Of a DNA stretch of 41,706 nucleotides, positions 38,327 to 41,706 are shown piece by piece. Both the position numbers and the translations under genes were made by a program. Source of the DNA: Ensifer sp. LC11 (GTDB lineage Bacteria > Pseudomonadota > Alphaproteobacteria > Rhizobiales > Rhizobiaceae); the NCBI RefSeq assembly GCF_001695835.1, contig NZ_MBSO01000037.1, positions 1 to 41,706 on the forward strand, written 5' to 3'. A model generated the notes under the pieces. That model saw only the letters and a list, made by a program, of their open reading frames with translations. It was not told the DNA's origin and made no database searches. How positions within the stretch are numbered: position 1 is the first letter of the stretch; each line of letters opens with the position of its first letter.

Positions 38327-38505
38327 TCCACTCCATTCCTGCTACACGCCGAGATCGGCCCCAAGACGACGACCGAAGCGTTCTTCCAAGGGCTCGCCAC
38401 AATTCTGCGCGCAGCAACGCAGGCTGGTTCCAGCCGGCGCAATTCAATTGTATCCCGCCGATGAATATGGGAAACGGAGGCAGAATTTCTACAGGAATCG
38501 ATCGG

Positions 38506-39339
38506 ATGACTGATCGCCCCACAATCATTATCACCGGATGTTCGTCCGGGATCGGCGCCTATTGCGCCCGCGCCCTTAAGGCTGACGGCTGGCGGGTCTT
38601 TGCCACCGTGCGCCGGGAGGAGGATCGCCAGGCGCTGGAAAGCGACGGCATCGAGACCTTCCTGATGGACTACACCAAGCCGGAAACGATCGCAGCACTT
38701 GCGGATGCAGCGCTTGCACATTCCGGTGGCCGCATCGACGCGCTTTTCAACAACGGGGCCTACGGCCAGGCAGGTGCCGTCGAGGACCTGCCGGCTGAAG
38801 CACTCCGGCTACAGCTCGAGACCAACGTCATCGGCTGGCACGACCTGACGCGACGGGTGATCCCGTCGATGCGGGCGCGTGGGTATGGCCGCATCGTGCA
38901 GTGCTCCTCCATTCTCGGCATCGTGCCCTATCGCTGGCGTGGCGCCTACAACGCCTCCAAATTTGCGATCGAGGGCCTGTCGCTGACCCTCAAGATGGAA
39001 CTGGCCGGCAGCGGCATCGAGGTCAGCCTCATCGAGCCGGGACCGATCGCCTCCAAGTTCACCACCAACGCCATCCCCTATATCGAGCGCTTCATCGACC
39101 TCAAGAACTCCGTGCACCGCGCCGAATATGAGCGGCAGATGCGCCGCCTCAGGGGCGAAAGCAAACCTGCGTCGGGCAAACTCGGTCCGGATGCGGTTTA
39201 TGCAGTTTTAAAGCACGCGCTTACGGCAAAGAGACCGAAACCGCATTATATTGTAACAAGACCCGCAAAGCAGGGCGCGCTTTTGAAGAAGCTCCTGCCG
39301 GCGGCGTTGTTTTATCGCATCATTGGCCGATTTGGCTGA
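38506..39339 (+). CDS. Short-chain dehydrogenase/reductase
   Basis: A 277-residue SDR oxidoreductase. The coenzyme-binding TGCSSGIG is at about residues 11-18, FNNGAYGQAG is the NNAG-equivalent, and the catalytic Ser-Tyr-Lys is visible as QCSSILG and YNASK. RREED after the second strand suggests NADP preference. The segment after the active site resembles the retinol/17-beta-hydroxysteroid dehydrogenase-like SDRs; the substrate is unknown. I start at MTDRPTIIITGCS, with AGGA upstream; in-frame ATGs 39-45 bases earlier add unconserved residues. It is divergent from the BrkB gene. Confidence 0.9.
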   Translation: MTDRPTIIITGCSSGIGAYCARALKADGWRVFATVRREEDRQALESDGIETFLMDYTKPETIAALADAALAHSGGRIDALFNNGAYGQAGAVEDLPAEALRLQLETNVIGWHDLTRRVIPSMRARGYGRIVQCSSILGIVPYRWRGAYNASKFAIEGLSLTLKMELAGSGIEVSLIEPGPIASKFTTNAIPYIERFIDLKNSVHRAEYERQMRRLRGESKPASGKLGPDAVYAVLKHALTAKRPKPHYIVTRPAKQGALLKKLLPAALFYRIIGRFG

Positions 39340-39364
39340 AGTAGACTTTGCAAGGAAGAGTTCG

Positions 39365-39568
39365 ATGTCCAGCTTCTTTACCGGCCTGACCCTGTTCGTC
39401 ATGGGCTTGGTCGTCATCGTCCTGATCCGCGGCCTGCTGAACATGGCCAGGGGCGGCAGCGGCAACACCTCCAACAAGCTGATGCAGGCCCGCGTGCTGC
39501 TGCAAGCGATCGCGATCGTCCTGATCATGGTGACGCTTTGGATCACCGGTGGCGGCCGCCCGACCTAA
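39365..39568 (+). CDS. HIG1-domain twin-transmembrane protein
   Basis: A 67-residue membrane protein with two helices (about 5-25 and 45-62) joined by a loop, RGLLNMARGGSGNTSNKLMQ then ARVLLQAIAIV, which is the HIG1 (hypoxia-induced gene 1) signature. Related mitochondrial and bacterial proteins bind cytochrome c oxidase; a link to the respiratory chain is inference. GGAAGAG lies four bases before the ATG at 39365. The stop is 54 bases before the cobalamin adenosyltransferase start, so they are probably co-transcribed, an arrangement I recall as common in Rhizobiales. Confidence 0.85.
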   Translation: MSSFFTGLTLFVMGLVVIVLIRGLLNMARGGSGNTSNKLMQARVLLQAIAIVLIMVTLWITGGGRPT

Positions 39569-39622
39569 ATGACGCAATTCCACACCTTTCCTGGAATTGC
39601 TCTAAAGGATCACGACGACGCG

Positions 39623-40201
39623 ATGGTGAAGCTCAACAAGATTTACACCCGGACGGGCGACAACGGCACCACCGGGCTCGTCGCAGGTCCGCGCCGGCTC
39701 AAGAGCGACCTTCGTGTCGATGCCTATGGCGCCGTCGACGAAACCAACGCTTTCATCGGCCTGGCACGGCAGCAGACAGCCGGCATCGCCGATCTCGACG
39801 CGGCGCTGATGCGGATCCAGAACGATCTCTTTGATCTCGGCGCCGATCTCGCAACCCCCGACACCGGCGAGCCGCCGCAATACGAGCCGCTGCGCATCGT
39901 GGCGGCGCAGGTAACCTGGCTAGAAACCGAGATCGACCGGCTGAACGCCGAGCTTGAGCCCTTGCGCTCTTTCGTGCTCCCCGCCGGCAGCCCCGCCTCG
40001 GCTGCGCTTCATGTCGCCCGCACCGTCGCACGGCGGGCGGAACGGCAGATGGTGGCGCTCGCCAATGTCGCCGGCGAAATCGTCAGTTCAGAAGCGATCG
40101 CCTATATCAATCGCCTCTCCGATTTCCTGTTCGTCGCGGCGCGCTCAGCAAATGACAAGGGGCAAGCCGACGTCCTTTGGATTCCCGGAAAAAACAGATA
40201 A
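39623..40201 (+). CDS. Corrinoid adenosyltransferase, PduO type
   Basis: A 192-residue ATP:cob(I)alamin adenosyltransferase. The ATP-binding motif YTRTGDNGTTGL is near the N-terminus, and helices with SAALHVARTVARRAERQMV and INRLSDFLFVAAR carry the conserved Arg and Asp residues of the PduO fold. It makes coenzyme B12 from cobalamin for enzymes such as methylmalonyl-CoA mutase and ribonucleotide reductase. Starting at MVKLNKIYTRTG gives the family N-terminus; a longer in-frame start is possible but unconserved. It lies between the HIG1-like and rhomboid genes, all on the plus strand. Confidence 0.93.
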   Translation: MVKLNKIYTRTGDNGTTGLVAGPRRLKSDLRVDAYGAVDETNAFIGLARQQTAGIADLDAALMRIQNDLFDLGADLATPDTGEPPQYEPLRIVAAQVTWLETEIDRLNAELEPLRSFVLPAGSPASAALHVARTVARRAERQMVALANVAGEIVSSEAIAYINRLSDFLFVAARSANDKGQADVLWIPGKNR

Positions 40202-40276
40202 CGTTGGCTTTGGCATCGTCGCCCGAGCCAGTTGGGGCGAGGCAAAAAGGCCGCGTCGAACGCTTCGGGAGAGAGA

Positions 40277-41068
40277 ATGTTCATACCGCTTCACGACACG
40301 AACAGCCTGAAGCACATCAAGGTTCAGTACGTCACGATCAGCCTGATCGCGATCAACATCGTCGTGTGGCTGATCACTGGGCCGATCGCATCCGAGGAAT
40401 TCGCCAACGCCGCGCTGCTCGGCTTCGGCTACATCCCGGCGCTCATCTTCGACTATGCCCAGCTCGATCCTTCGCTCGTCGTCGTTCCCGACGGGTTTAC
40501 GTTCGTCACCTATTCGTTCCTGCATGGCGATTTCATGCATCTGGCCATGAACATGCTGTTCCTGTGGGTGTTCGGCGACAACGTCGAGGATGCGCTCGGA
40601 CATTTCCGCTACCTCGTCTTCTATCTGCTCTGCGCTGCCGCCGGGGCGCTGGCACACGGGCTCTTGGACCCGGCCTCCGAAGCTCCGCTGATCGGCGCGT
40701 CCGGCGCGATCTCAGGGGTCGTCGCTGCCTATTTCCTGCTGCATCCGAAGGTGCGCGTCTGGGTTCTGGTGTTCTTCCGCATCCCGCTGCCCCTGCCTGC
40801 CGCCATCCCGCTTGCCTTCTGGATCGGCCAGCAGTTTTTCATGCTCGTGGTTGATCCCGGCAGCGGCGTCTCCTGGAGCGCCCATGTCGGCGGCATCGTC
40901 GCCGGCCTGGTGCTGGTGGTCGTTTTGCGACGCCGCGATGTGCCGCTTTTCGACCGCACGATCGTCACGCCGCGCGCCGTCCGGCACAAGGCAGAACCGG
41001 CGACACCAGGGCAACAGCCGCTGCCCGATGCGGCAAAACCGCCGATGCCCTGGGGTCGCCAGACCTGA
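40277..41068 (+). CDS. Rhomboid-family intramembrane serine protease
   Basis: A 263-residue membrane protein with six or seven helices. The catalytic Ser is in IGASGAISG and the catalytic His in SWSAHVGGIVAG, with the supporting HLAMNMLFLWVFG motif in an earlier helix, so the protease appears active. A Pro-rich hydrophilic tail (about 225-263) extends into the cytoplasm. The ATG of MFIPLHDTN has GGGAGAGAG directly before it. The opening, with a long loop before the active-site helices, matches the common rhizobial rhomboid. Its substrates are unknown. Confidence 0.92.
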   Translation: MFIPLHDTNSLKHIKVQYVTISLIAINIVVWLITGPIASEEFANAALLGFGYIPALIFDYAQLDPSLVVVPDGFTFVTYSFLHGDFMHLAMNMLFLWVFGDNVEDALGHFRYLVFYLLCAAAGALAHGLLDPASEAPLIGASGAISGVVAAYFLLHPKVRVWVLVFFRIPLPLPAAIPLAFWIGQQFFMLVVDPGSGVSWSAHVGGIVAGLVLVVVLRRRDVPLFDRTIVTPRAVRHKAEPATPGQQPLPDAAKPPMPWGRQT

Positions 41069-41195
41069 GAAATCGGCTCCTGCTCCTATGCAGTCGGCGG
41101 GGATAACACAGGATTTCAAGGGCTTGCTTCCCTTCGCCCTTCTGTGGAACCGCCGGAGCAGAACGACCATTGAAGTGGCTTGCCTTCGGTCTTTC

Positions 41196-41209
41196 TTACG
41201 TGTACGTAA
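41196..41209. promoter_or_regulatory. Palindrome upstream of etfB (LiuR-like site)
   Basis: TTACGT (41196-41201) and ACGTAA (41204-41209) form an inverted repeat with two bases between, followed by ACGTCA. It resembles the TTACGTNNACGTAA sites described for the MerR-family regulator LiuR, which controls branched-chain amino-acid degradation and often etfBA. It lies about 150 bases before etfB. Confidence 0.45.
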
Positions 41210-41359
41210 ACGTCATTCCAATTCTCGGGGTTATATCGATTTAGCGCCATGCACAGCGATTGTAATTGGAGAAAAAACGCGTATCGATGTCGCCAACCGA
41301 CAATCAGGCGGCTCCGTTAAGGCGCATTTTCCTGCGAAAGCTCTTGGAGGGAAGAATCC

Positions 41360-41706
41360 ATGAAAATACTTGTGACGGTGAAGCGGGTGGTTGACTACAA
41401 CGTCAAGATCCGCGTGAAGGCAGACGGTTCGGGCGTCGAGCTTGCGAACGTGAAGATGTCGATGAACCCGTTCGACGAAATCTCGGTCGAAGAGGCGCTC
41501 CGGCTGAAGGAAGCCGGCAAGGCCGAGGAAGTCGTCGTCGTCTCCGTCGGCCCGGCCAAGGCCGAAGAGACGCTGAGGACGGCGCTCGCCATGGGTGCTG
41601 ACCGCGCCATCCTGGTCGAGACCGAAGACCAGGTCGAGCCGCTCGCCGTCGCCAAGATCGTCAAGGGCGTCGCCGAGGCCGAACAGCCGGGCCTGATCAT
41701 CGTCGG
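41360..41706 (+). CDS. etfB: Electron transfer flavoprotein beta subunit (5' part)
   Basis: The window ends inside this gene after 115 codons. It starts [19 protein letters not shown] and contains [20 protein letters not shown] and [10 protein letters not shown], all typical of the ETF beta subunit, which with the alpha subunit carries electrons from acyl-CoA and amino-acid dehydrogenases to ETF-ubiquinone oxidoreductase. GGAGGG lies about ten bases before the ATG. The alpha-subunit gene would be expected just beyond the window. The fixA/fixB paralogues are possible but the sequence and a housekeeping setting favour etfB. Confidence 0.9.
   Translation, partial: MKILVTVKRVVDYNVKIRVKADGSGVELANVKMSMNPFDEISVEEALRLKEAGKAEEVVVVSVGPAKAEETLRTALAMGADRAILVETEDQVEPLAVAKIVKGVAEAEQPGLIIV

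Overview
The window is a chromosomal segment from an alphaproteobacterium, almost certainly a member of the Rhizobiaceae and most likely Sinorhizobium/Ensifer. Supporting signs are high GC, frequent TTG and GTG starts with good Shine-Dalgarno sites, families typical of Rhizobiales (DUF4167 protein with a poly-Asn tract, DUF1178 protein, HNH endonuclease with a TTG start), a GAF-type PtsP, and the backbone order clpB / prmC-prfA-ptsP-lysC / ubiG. The genus call is inference from remembered gene order, not a database search. No prophage, insertion sequence, CRISPR array or plasmid backbone is visible; most of the window is core genome.

Layout. 1-2.8 kb: clpB (minus) with a sigma32-like promoter and terminator. 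3-4.8 kb: a saccharopine-dehydrogenase-like oxidoreductase divergent from a TetR regulator, with a palindromic operator between them. 4.9-11.6 kb: DUF4167 protein and the translation termination, nitrogen PTS and aspartate-kinase run prmC-prfA-ptsP-lysC, all minus. 11.6-15 kb: a probable accessory insertion between lysC and ubiG carrying a structured leader with a 22-codon ORF, an ABC-F ATPase, a SAM methyltransferase and a DHFR/RibD-like reductase. 15.1-19.1 kb: ubiG, a GNAT acetyltransferase and the minus-strand run comF-grxC-nitrilase-DUF1178. 19.1-24.2 kb: a BioC/NDUFAF5-like methyltransferase, a small membrane protein, argJ-GNAT-mutT and a periplasmic parvulin. 24.4-27.1 kb: secA.

27.2-30.9 kb: a two-gene operon (73-aa HTH protein plus a stand-alone Clp N-domain protein) preceded by a 44-bp inverted repeat, divergent from a polysaccharide flippase translationally coupled to a BioF2-type acyltransferase. 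30.9-34.1 kb: an acyl-CoA synthetase, a TetR regulator, a DUF3817 membrane protein and a CopD/HemJ-like membrane protein. 34.3-39.3 kb: tRNA-Leu(CAA), dsbB-like, HNH nuclease, AlkA-like glycosylase, gluQRS, a YihY/BrkB membrane protein and an SDR. 39.4-41.7 kb: HIG1-like twin-TM protein, PduO-type cobalamin adenosyltransferase, rhomboid protease and the 5' part of etfB.

The two places most worth a second look are (i) the leader of the ABC-F gene, where a short ORF with an excellent ribosome binding site precedes two mutually exclusive hairpins, as in an antibiotic-inducible attenuator, and (ii) the HTH/Clp-N operon, where two inverted 16-bp palindromes could act both as a DNA operator and as an mRNA hairpin hiding the start site.
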